Shown here: in pieces, positions 1 to 9,965 of the stretch
Numbering within the stretch: position 1 is the first letter of the stretch
Layout of the letters: every line of letters starts with the position of its first letter
DNA from: Neisseria dentiae
GTDB taxonomy: Bacteria > Pseudomonadota > Gammaproteobacteria > Burkholderiales > Neisseriaceae
Length of the DNA stretch: 64,000 nt
Direction of reading: 5' to 3'
NCBI RefSeq assembly: GCF_014055005.1
Contig: NZ_CP059570.1
Span: 2,232,001 to 2,296,000, forward strand
Made by a program: the position numbers and the translations under genes
Notes under the pieces: model-generated
What the model saw: the letters and a program-made list of their open reading frames with translations, nothing else
Told to the model about the DNA's origin: nothing
The model's database searches: none

Positions 1-238
1 CGGCAAAGTGATGATCACCAGCCAAAACCACGGCTTTGAAGTGGATGCCGACAGCCTGCCCGAAAACGTTAAAGTCACCCACCGCTCGTTGTTCGACGGT
101 TCGCTGCAAGGCATCGAGTTAACCGGACAGGCGGCATTCAGCTTCCAAGGCCACCCCGAAGCCAGCCCCGGCCCGCACGACATGGCTTACCTGTTTGATA
201 AATTTATCGACAGCATGAAAGCGGCCAAGGCCGTCTGA
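1..238 (+). CDS. carA: Carbamoyl-phosphate synthase small subunit, 3' end (partial)
   Basis: This is the C-terminal part of the glutaminase subunit that feeds ammonia to CarB for carbamoyl phosphate, the precursor of arginine and pyrimidines. The frame enters from the left edge (GKVMITSQNHGFEVD) and contains FQGHPEASPGPHD, which carries the His and Glu of the class I glutamine amidotransferase triad; the nucleophilic Cys lies outside the window. The stop codon (236-238) lies inside a DUS. carB is about 4.2 kb downstream, whereas most bacteria keep carA and carB adjacent. A large variable sequence between them is known from Neisseria. Confidence 0.95.
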   Translation, partial: GKVMITSQNHGFEVDADSLPENVKVTHRSLFDGSLQGIELTGQAAFSFQGHPEASPGPHDMAYLFDKFIDSMKAAKAV

Positions 239-240
239 AA

Positions 241-252
241 TGCCTGTCTGAA
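241..252 (+). repeat. Variant DNA uptake sequence TGCCTGTCTGAA
   Basis: An exact TGCCTGTCTGAA lies just after the carA stop. It matches the TG-wadDUS dialect described for some other Neisseriaceae rather than the AGGCCGTCTGAA form that dominates this window. A second exact copy in the opposite orientation lies at 1728-1739. Confidence 0.7.
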
Positions 253-266
253 AAGGCCTGCTTGAA

Positions 267-647
267 ATGAACATTACCGCGCTCGACCATTTGGTGCTGA
301 CCGTTGCCGATATCGAAAAAAGCATCGCGTTTTACACGCAGGTTTTGGGGATGCAGGAAATCACGTTCGGCGAAGGCCGCAAGGCGCTACTGTTCGGACG
401 CCAGAAAATCAACCTGCACCAACGCGGCGCCGAAGTGTTGCCCAATGCGCAAAACGCCGGCTGCGGCACGGCCGATTTATGCCTGCTCACCGACACCCCG
501 CCGGAGCAGGTGCTGGCCGAGCTGGAGGCGCACGGCATTCGGGCTTTGAGCGGCATCGTGCCGCGCACGGGCGCAGTGGGGGCGATCGAATCGGTTTACC
601 TGCGCGACCCCGACGGCAATTTATTAGAAATCAGCCGTTATATTTGA
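267..647 (+). CDS. VOC-family (glyoxalase/dioxygenase-like) protein
   Basis: A 126-residue single-domain protein of the vicinal oxygen chelate fold. The N-terminal ALDHLVLTVADIEKSIAFY and the C-terminal DPDGNLLEISRYI are typical, with candidate metal ligands at His8 and the Glu in LLEIS. Members include glyoxalase I, fosfomycin-resistance enzymes and ring-cleavage dioxygenases, so the substrate cannot be named; the short length suggests a dimer. It sits in the carA-carB interval on the same strand as both, 28 nt after the carA stop, so it may be transcribed with carA. Confidence 0.85.
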   Translation: MNITALDHLVLTVADIEKSIAFYTQVLGMQEITFGEGRKALLFGRQKINLHQRGAEVLPNAQNAGCGTADLCLLTDTPPEQVLAELEAHGIRALSGIVPRTGAVGAIESVYLRDPDGNLLEISRYI

Positions 648-659
648 ATCTATATTTTC

Positions 660-692
660 AGACGGCCTCAACTCAACATAGGCCGTCTGAAA
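660..692. terminator. DUS inverted pair downstream of the VOC gene
   Basis: TTCAGACGGCCT and AGGCCGTCTGAA face each other around a short loop (about 658-692), forming a hairpin 10 nt after the VOC stop, followed by an A-rich stretch. Inverted DUS pairs commonly act as terminators in Neisseria. Confidence 0.6.
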
Positions 693-732
693 AACAAAAA
701 ACAACAAAAAGCTTCAAAAACAGAGAACAACC

Positions 733-996
733 ATGGCATTTACCGACAAACAAATCCGCATCTTATCCATCGTCGCCACCATGATGGCGGTGGGCATGTA
801 TGTAGCCTATATTCCGCAGATACAAATGAATCTGGCCGGCCAGAAAGGCGCATGGCTGCAACCTTTGGTGGCCGCGATCAACTGCACCTTATGGGTGATT
901 TACGCCCTGTTTAAAAAAAACCGCGATATTCCCGTGGCGCTGGCCAACGCGCCCGGCATTTTTCTCGGCCTGATCACGTTTATCACCAGCTTTTAA
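733..996 (+). CDS. SemiSWEET-family sugar transporter
   Basis: An 87-residue, three-helix membrane protein. It carries the PQ motif in helix 1 (VAYIPQIQMNLAG) and a conserved Trp/Asn region in helix 2 (NCTLWVIYALFKKN). SemiSWEETs dimerise to form a sugar-permeable transporter in the inner membrane. The length is typical of bacterial SemiSWEETs. It lies between the VOC gene and the exporter gene in the carA-carB interval. The substrate is not deducible. Confidence 0.85.
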   Translation: MAFTDKQIRILSIVATMMAVGMYVAYIPQIQMNLAGQKGAWLQPLVAAINCTLWVIYALFKKNRDIPVALANAPGIFLGLITFITSF

Positions 997-1048
997 CGCG
1001 CAGGCCGCCGTTCTTTAACTTGATAACCCGCCCTGAGGCCGTCTGAAA

Positions 1049-1702
1049 ATGTTCGGCATAACCGACCTTGCCGCCTATATTATCGGCACCATCGCCGTTA
1101 TCCTGCTGCCCGGCCCCAATTCCATGTATTGCCTCACCGTTGCCGGGCAACACGGCGCCAAGGCCGCCTACCGCGCCGTGGCGGGCATCTTGCTGGGCGA
1201 CAGCCTGCTGATACTCGCCACCGTATTGGGCGCCGGCACCCTGCTCAAGCTCTATCCCGCCCTGTTTCACGGCATCAAGCTTGCCGGCGGGTTATACTTG
1301 GCCTATATCGGCTGCAACCTGCTGCGCGGTGCCGCCAAAAAATGGCACTTCCGGCCGGGCGCAACGGCCGCGGCGAGCGGCGCAAACAACCCGCCCGAAC
1401 CGCAGCACATTTTCAAACGCGCGCTGCTGTTGAGCCTAACCAACCCGAAAGCGATACTGTTTTTCTTATCGTTTTTCGTGCAGTTCGTCGATCCGGCCTA
1501 CCCGCACCTTGCGCTGAGTTTTCTCGCGCTGGCCGTGATTTTGCAGCTGGTGAGCCTGCTTTATTTAAACACGCTGGTGTTCGCCGGCCACACACTCACC
1601 CGCGCGTTTAAACGGCACACCAAAATATCCGCCGCCGCCATGGCCGCCGTCGGCGTGCTGTTTATCGGTTTCGCCGTAAAAATGTGGACGGCGGGGTTGT
1701 AG
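1049..1702 (+). CDS. LysE/RhtB-family amino-acid exporter (LeuE-like)
   Basis: A 217-residue, six-helix inner-membrane exporter. The N-terminal LLPGPNSMYCLTVAGQHGAKAAYRAV is the characteristic family motif, and LLLSLTNPKAILFFLSFFVQFVDP marks the second conserved block. The closest annotation from memory is leucine efflux protein LeuE, but substrate assignment in this family is weak. The ATG follows directly after a DUS (GCCGTCTGAAAATG), so the uptake sequence forms part of the leader. Confidence 0.85.
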   Translation: MFGITDLAAYIIGTIAVILLPGPNSMYCLTVAGQHGAKAAYRAVAGILLGDSLLILATVLGAGTLLKLYPALFHGIKLAGGLYLAYIGCNLLRGAAKKWHFRPGATAAASGANNPPEPQHIFKRALLLSLTNPKAILFFLSFFVQFVDPAYPHLALSFLALAVILQLVSLLYLNTLVFAGHTLTRAFKRHTKISAAAMAAVGVLFIGFAVKMWTAGL

Positions 1703-1704
1703 GG

Positions 1705-1741
1705 ATATGCCTGTCGGAACAAAGATTTTCAGACAGGCATA
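1705..1741. terminator. Hairpin built from variant DUS arms after the exporter gene
   Basis: ATGCCTGTCGGAA and TTCAGACAGGCAT form an imperfect stem directly after the exporter stop. The right arm (1728-1739) is an exact reverse TGCCTGTCTGAA, the variant DUS dialect. Confidence 0.55.
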
Positions 1742-1791
1742 AAGAAGCAAACTATCCAGCAAATAAATATATCGTTAAAATACAAGATATT

Positions 1792-2820
1792 ATGAATACG
1801 CCTGCCCACCACGCCCTGCTGCAACACATCGCTGACGTGATTCAACAAGCGCGCAATCAGGTGCGCTCGGCGGTTAACAGCGCAATGGTGCAGAGCTATT
1901 GGGAAATCGGCCGCTTAATCGTCGAGCACGAGCAACAGGGCGAAAAGCGCGCGGCTTACGGCAAACAGCAGTTGCAGAGTATTTCAGAAGCGTTAACCGC
2001 ACAGTTTGGCAAAGGCTTTGACGTAACCAATTTGCGCAATATGCGCCAGTTTTATCTACTGTTTCCAATTCGCGACGCAGTGCGTCGCGAATTGAGCTGG
2101 ACGCACTACCGCCGCCTGCTGCGGGTAGAAAATCCCCGCGCACGGGAATGGTATGCACAAGAAGCCGTCAGCCAAAACTGGAGCGTTCGCGCGCTAGACC
2201 GCCAAATCGGCGTACCCTATTACGAACGCCTGCTCAGCAGCCGCGACAAAGCCGCTGTTGCCGCCGAAGCCGGGCAGAAAATACAGGAGCAGGCCGAAAG
2301 CATCCACGATTACCTGCGCGATCCGTATATACTTGATTTTTTGAACCTGTCGGACAAAAGCTATCAGGAAAGCGATATCGAAAACACCATTATCGGCCAC
2401 TTGCAGCAGTTTTTACTCGAACTTGGCAAAGGTTTCGCTTTTGTCGAACGCCAGCAGCACATTCGTTTTGACGACGAAGATTTTTACATTGACCTGGTGT
2501 TTTACAACTTCAAACTCAAATGCTTTTTACTGCTCGATTTGAAATTAGGCCGTCTGAAACACCAAGACATCGGCCAAATGGACACCTATATCCGCCTGTA
2601 TGACGAGCAATACAAAAGCACCGACGACAACCCCACCATCGGCTTGGTTTTGTGCAGCGAAAAGAGCGAAGCCGTAGTACGCTATTCGGTATTGGCCGAA
2701 CAAAAACAACTGTTTGCCGCCAAATACCTGCCCTACCTGCCCAGCGAAGAAGAATTAAAACGGCAGCTCGAATGGGAACGTGAACGGGTGATGAATGCTT
2801 TGGGGCGGAAAGACGAATGA
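1792..2820 (+). CDS. YhcG-type PDDEXK nuclease (DUF1016)
   Basis: A 342-residue protein with an N-terminal DUF1016-type helical domain (about 1-160; QSYWEIGRLIVEHEQQG, LSWTHYRRLLRV) and a C-terminal PD-(D/E)XK nuclease domain (about 170-330). Probable catalytic residues are Asp234 (YIDLVFYN), Asp249 and Lys251 (LLLDLKLG). The family is widespread and often found in variable loci; YhcG is thought to act in DNA processing or phage and plasmid conflict, which is not firmly settled. The start chosen is the ATG at 1792; a 36-residue in-frame extension crosses the upstream hairpin and is unlike the family. A perfect 14-bp palindrome lies in frame inside the gene (2066-2094). Confidence 0.85.
   Translation: MNTPAHHALLQHIADVIQQARNQVRSAVNSAMVQSYWEIGRLIVEHEQQGEKRAAYGKQQLQSISEALTAQFGKGFDVTNLRNMRQFYLLFPIRDAVRRELSWTHYRRLLRVENPRAREWYAQEAVSQNWSVRALDRQIGVPYYERLLSSRDKAAVAAEAGQKIQEQAESIHDYLRDPYILDFLNLSDKSYQESDIENTIIGHLQQFLLELGKGFAFVERQQHIRFDDEDFYIDLVFYNFKLKCFLLLDLKLGRLKHQDIGQMDTYIRLYDEQYKSTDDNPTIGLVLCSEKSEAVVRYSVLAEQKQLFAAKYLPYLPSEEELKRQLEWERERVMNALGRKDE
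2066..2094. repeat. In-frame palindrome within the yhcG-like gene
   Basis: Arms CAATTCGCGACGCA (2066-2079) and TGCGTCGCGAATTG (2081-2094) are perfect reverse complements around one base. They encode PIRDAVRREL, just before the conserved ELSWTHYR motif. Confidence 0.8.
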
Positions 2821-3316
2821 TAGAAGGTTGGGCTTCAATGGCCGACCTACGGCTACAGAAGGGCATAAATGTGCCAACGGCACGCACGCGGCGGTTGGGT
2901 CTTGTCAGAAAAATAGCAACGCGTGCGTGGCTGCGCCGCACATTCTGCACGCAGGCTACGCTTTTGGTAGGTCGGGCATTAATGCCCGACACAATCCGCA
3001 CCCAAGTAACAGTCGGGCATAAATGCCCGACCTACGGTTGCTACGGCGATCGTGGTTTGCGCCGCACCAAGCAGGTCGGATTTCCGAATCCGACAAATAC
3101 CGAAACACCGGCAAGCCCAACCGTTTCAGGCAGGCATGAAACGGTTTGCCGATACAAGCAATATCAAATACGTGGTAGGGTGTACCCTAAAGGGCATAAA
3201 TGTGCCATCGGCACGCACGCGGCGGTTGGGTCTTGTCAGAAAAATAGCAACGCGTGCTACACGCAGGCTACGCTTGCTAGTACAAATAAACGAGTTTAAT
3301 CAAAAGGAATTAATAA
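2821..3316. repeat. Repeat patch: 66-bp direct repeats and palindromes
   Basis: This non-coding stretch separates the nuclease gene from the A+T-rich pair. A 66-bp unit beginning GGGCATAAATGTGCC occurs at 2861-2926 and again at 3192-3257 with one mismatch. Between the copies are two self-complementary motifs built on GTCGGGCATWAATGCCCGAC (about 2970-2991 and 3011-3031). A motif CACGCAGGCTACGCTT is also repeated (about 2948 and 3260). Open frames across it have no recognisable product. It resembles an accumulation zone next to acquired DNA. Confidence 0.75.
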
Positions 3317-3880
3317 ATGGCAATTGAATTATATGGAAATTGGACAAAAGGGTTTGCTTTGGATAATCATATGCAACAAAGTATTTTTTTGGGGCACAAT
3401 GAGCTTGGTCACCCTCAGTTTGATAATCAAAGAAGTATGGTTGGAGAATGGATTTACCAGTTAAAATACCGAAATAAAATCCAAAATGTTGCTTTGCTGG
3501 TAGATTTTATTCTAAATCAATTTAAAGGGTTGGAGTCCTTAAATTTGATTGTTCCCGCCCCTTTTACATTAGAGCGTGCTAATCAACCAGTTCAATTAAT
3601 TGCACAGGAATTGAGTTCCCGTCTAAATATTCCGTGCTATTCTATTTTAAAGAAATCTCATACTCATGAGCCTTTAAAAAATATTCAAAATAAAAGTGAA
3701 AAGCTAGAAATTTTGAGAAAATGCATTTTAGTAGATGATATTGATTTAAATAATAAAAACATCCTAATTGTAGATGATTTATTCGATAGCGGGGCTACTC
3801 TAGAAATTTCAACTGAGAAACTACTTGCCAAAAGAGCAAACCAAGTGTTTGTCTTGGCAATGACTAAGACCAAAGGTTAA
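3317..3880 (+). CDS. ComF-like phosphoribosyltransferase-domain protein
   Basis: A 187-residue cytoplasmic protein. Its N-terminal block (GFALDNHMQQSIFLGHNE, LKYRNK) resembles ComF/amidophosphoribosyltransferase-like proteins. A clear PRPP-binding loop, ILIVDDLFDSGAT, lies near residues 149-161. It should bind PRPP and a base or nucleotide; the substrate is unknown. It is strikingly A+T-rich compared with carB and the genes before it, a sign of horizontal transfer. The next gene, a SLOG protein, starts 5 nt after its stop, so the two are almost certainly one operon. PRTase and SLOG domains are recurrent parts of nucleotide-centred conflict and competence systems. Confidence 0.8.
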   Translation: MAIELYGNWTKGFALDNHMQQSIFLGHNELGHPQFDNQRSMVGEWIYQLKYRNKIQNVALLVDFILNQFKGLESLNLIVPAPFTLERANQPVQLIAQELSSRLNIPCYSILKKSHTHEPLKNIQNKSEKLEILRKCILVDDIDLNNKNILIVDDLFDSGATLEISTEKLLAKRANQVFVLAMTKTKG

Positions 3881-3885
3881 ATTCT

Positions 3886-4431
3886 ATGAATACCGTATTT
3901 TTTTCAGGTTCAAGAAGTATCAGTAAATTGAGTACAGAAATACGTAATCGAATTATTGATAATATTCTTAAAAATGAATTTAATATTATTGTTGGCGATG
4001 CTAACGGTGCTGATAAAGCATTTCAAAAACTATTCGCTGAACATGGTTATCTTTCTGTACAAGTTTTTTGTTCGGGAGCAGAGCCACGCAATAATATAGG
4101 AAGATGGAAGGTAAATTTTATCTTTTCCAATCAAAAAGGCAGGGCGTTGCATGCTGAAAAAGATAAAAAAATGGCAGAAATAGCAGATTATGGATTTGTC
4201 TTGTGGAATGGTAAAAGTATTGGCTCATTAAATAATATTGCTGAATTACTTAAACAGAATAAATTTTCCTTGGTTTATTTTGCACCCAACAAACAATTTA
4301 TAAAGATTAAATCAATAGAGCAATTGCAAGATCTTATTGATTACACAGATGAGAAACTTATGGGTGAAATTCAAGATAAAGGGAATGCTTATCTCAAGAC
4401 AATTGCGTTGCCACAAGTTCGCTTAATTTAA
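3886..4431 (+). CDS. SLOG-domain (DprA/LOG-like) nucleotide-binding protein
   Basis: A 181-residue Rossmann-like protein. The N-terminal FFSGSRSISKLS (about 5-16) and VGDANGADKAFQKLF (about 36-50) match the glycine-rich loop and the G-x-A-x-GAD motif of the SLOG superfamily (YspA/YpsA-like), whose members bind or cleave nucleotide ligands. The C-terminal ~50 residues are not recognised. It is A+T-rich like its partner PRTase and is preceded by no terminator. carB begins 28 nt after the stop, also without a terminator, so the pair may be transcribed into carB. The function is unknown; nucleotide sensing or processing is inferred. Confidence 0.75.
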   Translation: MNTVFFSGSRSISKLSTEIRNRIIDNILKNEFNIIVGDANGADKAFQKLFAEHGYLSVQVFCSGAEPRNNIGRWKVNFIFSNQKGRALHAEKDKKMAEIADYGFVLWNGKSIGSLNNIAELLKQNKFSLVYFAPNKQFIKIKSIEQLQDLIDYTDEKLMGEIQDKGNAYLKTIALPQVRLI

Positions 4432-4459
4432 ATTAAACAATCCCAATAGAGGCTCTACC

Positions 4460-7672
<3,213 letters not shown>

Positions 7673-7700
7673 GCGTTATCCACCTTAGCCGATTGGCAGC

Positions 7701-7734
7701 AAAGGCCGTCTGAAAAGTTTTCAGACGGCCTTTT
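7701..7734. terminator. Inverted DUS terminator after carB
   Basis: AAAGGCCGTCTGAAAA and TTTTCAGACGGCCTTT form a long perfect stem followed by TTTT, 29 nt after the carB stop. Confidence 0.85.
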
Positions 7735-7986
7735 CAATATGGTGTATGGAATTCAAGTGATTGTTTAATCAATACTTTAATATTTCCATCTAGATTCCCG
7801 CCTGCGCGGGAATGACAGGATTTAAGCCTTTCAGACGGCCCGAACAGATTTTATAAAGGCTTCAATTTATGTACCGTCATACTCGGGCTTGATCCGAGTA
7901 TCTGCTATTTCTTTCAAAAACAATAAAATGCTCAGGATAGACCCGAGCATGGTGAAAAATAAACAAACAAAGCAAATGCTTGAAAA
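7735..7986. repeat. Intergenic dRS3-type repeat and CATACTCGGG repeat remnant
   Basis: The 314-bp gap between carB and cytochrome c' holds no gene beyond the terminator. ATTCCCGCCTGCGCGGGAAT (about 7794-7813) is a dRS3-type 20-mer. From about 7877 to 7952 lies an eroded copy of the repeat built on CATACTCGGGCTTGATCCGAGTATC, seen intact elsewhere in this window. Confidence 0.75.
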
Positions 7987-8445
7987 TCACTTCGGCCGGC
8001 GGAAGGTGTCGTGGCAGGATTTGCAGCTCGCGCCCACTTTGTCATAAGCGGTTTTGATGGCATCGAGCTTGCCGGTTTGCGCCTGCGCGTTCAATTCGGC
8101 CACGGCGGCGTAGAATTTTTCTTGTTCGGCTTTAAAGGCATCGGGTTTTTCCCACGTTACCGGCAGCGTGTCGCCGTCGCCCTGTTCGTCTTTCTGAAAA
8201 TATTCAAACGGTTTTTTGCTCTCTTCGGCAAACGTGGCGGCGGCGGCTTTGAATTTCTCAACGTCGTAAGCTTCGTCGCCTTTCACCATTTTGCCCATGC
8301 TGCTGAAATTGGGCATCATCGTTTTGAAAGCGGTGGTGCGCGCTTCGGATATCGGCCCTTTGGCCGCATCGGCGGGCGCACCGCCGCAGACAGAGAGGGC
8401 AAATGCGGCGGCGGCCGCCCAAGCCGCAGTCAGTTTGGTTTTCAT
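7987..8445 (-). CDS. cycP: Cytochrome c' (c-prime)
   Basis: A 152-residue haem protein ending in the c-type haem site CKSCHDTFRRPK (Cys141, Cys144, His145), the C-terminal placement typical of four-helix cytochromes c'. An N-terminal export signal covers about residues 1-28. A Cys at position 20 (LSVCGG) leaves lipoprotein processing possible; the neisserial cytochrome c' is reported as a lipoprotein. Such proteins bind NO and protect against it. The gene diverges from the SDR gene, and a 104-bp Correia element starts only 18 bp upstream of its ATG, which may carry promoter signals. Confidence 0.88.
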   Translation of the reverse strand: MKTKLTAAWAAAAAFALSVCGGAPADAAKGPISEARTTAFKTMMPNFSSMGKMVKGDEAYDVEKFKAAAATFAEESKKPFEYFQKDEQGDGDTLPVTWEKPDAFKAEQEKFYAAVAELNAQAQTGKLDAIKTAYDKVGASCKSCHDTFRRPK

Positions 8446-8463
8446 GCTGGTGTTTCCTTATGC

Positions 8464-8567
8464 TATAGTGGATTCAATTACTTCGGTACAAGGCAGCAAG
8501 CCGCAGACAGTACAAATAGTACGGCAAGGCGCAGCAACGCCGTAACGGAGTAAGTGGATTCACTATA
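8464..8567. mobile_element. Correia repeat enclosed element, 104-bp form
   Basis: Ends TATAGTGGATTCAATTACTT and AAGTGGATTCACTATA are inverted repeats. The core (GCCGCAGACAGTACAAATAGTACGGCAAGGCG) matches Correia elements with the common internal deletion; the size fits the short class. It lies between the divergent cycP and SDR genes. Confidence 0.88.
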
Positions 8568-8670
8568 CTATGGTTGTTATGGTTCCGTTATCATACCCGA
8601 AACCGCGCGGCGGCGGGTGTTCCGCAAGCGGCGTGCATCAAACCGTTTGCATTTTATTGAGGAGAAGGAT

Positions 8671-9516
8671 ATGACGATTTTAATCACCGGCGCATCGGCC
8701 GGTTTCGGTGAAGCCATGTGCCGCAGCTTTGTGGCAGCGGGGTATAAAGTTATCGGTGCCGCGCGTCGGCTGCACAAGCTGGAAGCCTTGCAGGCGGAGT
8801 TGGGCGAACGTTTCCACCCGCTGGAAATGGATATGACGCGCACCGAATCCATCTATCATGCTTTGCAGAGCCTGCCGGAAAACTTCGCCGAAATCGACTG
8901 CCTGATCAACAACGCCGGTTTGGCGCTCGGCCTCGACGGGGCCGACAAAGCCGATTTCAACGATTGGGAAACCATGATCCAAACCAATATCATCGGCTTG
9001 AGCTATTTAACCCGCCAAGTGCTGCCGCAGATGGTGGCGCGCAAAAGCGGCTATATCATCAACCTCGGCTCGATTGCGGGCACTTATCCCTACCCGGGCG
9101 GCAATGTGTATGGCGCCACCAAAGCCTATGTGCGCCAGTTCAGCCTCAACCTGCGCGCCGATTTGGCGGGCACGGGCGTGCGCGTGAGCAACATCGAGCC
9201 GGGCTTGTGCGGCGATACCGAGTTTTCCAACGTGCGTTTCAAGGGCGACGGCGAACGCGCGGCCAAACTGTATGAAAACGTGCAGTTTATCCGCCCGCAG
9301 GATATCGCCGACACGGCTTTGTGGCTCTACCAGCGCCCCGCCCATATGAATGTGAACAGCATCGAAATCATGCCGGTGGCGCAGAGCTTCGGCGCACTGC
9401 CCGTACACCGCGAAGCCCCGCCGCCCGCCGTGCAGCCGGACGACGGCTTTGAGAAACAAAGTATGTCGTTGTTCCAAAAAATCAAATCGTGGTTTAAATA
9501 TAGTGAATTAAAATAA
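8671..9516 (+). CDS. Short-chain dehydrogenase/reductase (YdfG-like)
   Basis: A 281-residue NAD(P)-dependent oxidoreductase of the classical SDR fold. The cofactor motif TGASAGFGEAM lies at the N-terminus, NNAGLAL mid-domain, and the catalytic Ser and YxxxK as YGATKAY. It most resembles YdfG, which reduces 3-hydroxy acid/malonic semialdehyde substrates, but the C-terminal extension (about 240-281) is not conserved. The start is the ATG at 8671 after GGAGAAGGAT; the longer frame runs back into the Correia element. The final residues and the stop codon lie inside the 117-bp repeat that begins at 9499. Confidence 0.88.
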   Translation: MTILITGASAGFGEAMCRSFVAAGYKVIGAARRLHKLEALQAELGERFHPLEMDMTRTESIYHALQSLPENFAEIDCLINNAGLALGLDGADKADFNDWETMIQTNIIGLSYLTRQVLPQMVARKSGYIINLGSIAGTYPYPGGNVYGATKAYVRQFSLNLRADLAGTGVRVSNIEPGLCGDTEFSNVRFKGDGERAAKLYENVQFIRPQDIADTALWLYQRPAHMNVNSIEIMPVAQSFGALPVHREAPPPAVQPDDGFEKQSMSLFQKIKSWFKYSELK

Positions 9517-9615
9517 GAATGCCGAAGTAGGGTAAAACGATTCTTTAGCATATCGCCCAATTGCAAGTTTGAATGCAGTTATTTCATTTCGGGGTTTTTA
9601 TTTGAATTCGCTATA
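9499..9615. mobile_element. 117-bp MITE with Correia-like ends (copy 1)
   Basis: The element runs from TATAGTGAATTAAAATAAG to GAATTCGCTATA. It is nearly identical (three differences) to the reverse complement of 13259-13375. Its ends resemble Correia termini, but its core is different. It overlaps the 3' end of the SDR gene. Confidence 0.85.
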
Positions 9616-9633
9616 ATAGCGTTTAAAATGTTT

Positions 9634-9678
9634 TAAGGCCGCCTGAAACCGCATTGCGCTTGTTTTCAGACGGCCTGA
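9634..9678. terminator. Inverted DUS-like terminator
   Basis: AGGCCGCCTGAAA and TTTTCAGACGGCCT flank a short loop downstream of the SDR gene. The left arm has one mismatch to the DUS. Confidence 0.6.
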
Positions 9679-9965
9679 GAAAATGTTGGAAAGCTTGGTT
9701 TGCTTACACTTTTATACCCATAGCTTTTATTTTTGTTGAAATGATTATTTTGCGATTTTTGAGTATTCTCAAAAACTACGCGGCTTTGCGTGACTTTGGA
9801 TATGCTTGACAATCCTCAAGAATACCAAAATGGGTTTTCATGTAAAAAATGAAAATTGTAAACAAACACGACGATTTTATAAGCTATATCAATAAGATCG
9901 GGCCAATTTTCAAGTATGACAATAGCTTTAAAAAAGCTACAGGGTATTTTCTAACCATAATTTCT
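9679..9965. other. A+T-rich non-coding stretch
   Basis: Between the DUS hairpin and the MurU-like gene there is no convincing gene. A frame antisense to the MurU-like gene begins here, but its start region (about 9849-9965) shows no known protein. No promoter was assigned. Confidence 0.5.

Noticed and set aside
1684..1791. N-terminal extension of the YhcG-like frame
   Set aside because: These 36 codons cross the exporter terminator hairpin and have no family match; the ATG at 1792 starts the conserved protein.
2861..3257. CRISPR array
   Set aside because: Only two repeat copies with irregular internal sequence, no regular spacers and no cas genes in the window.
2795..3327. Overlapping small frames across the repeat patch
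   Set aside because: They read through duplicated 66-bp units and palindromes and encode no recognisable protein.
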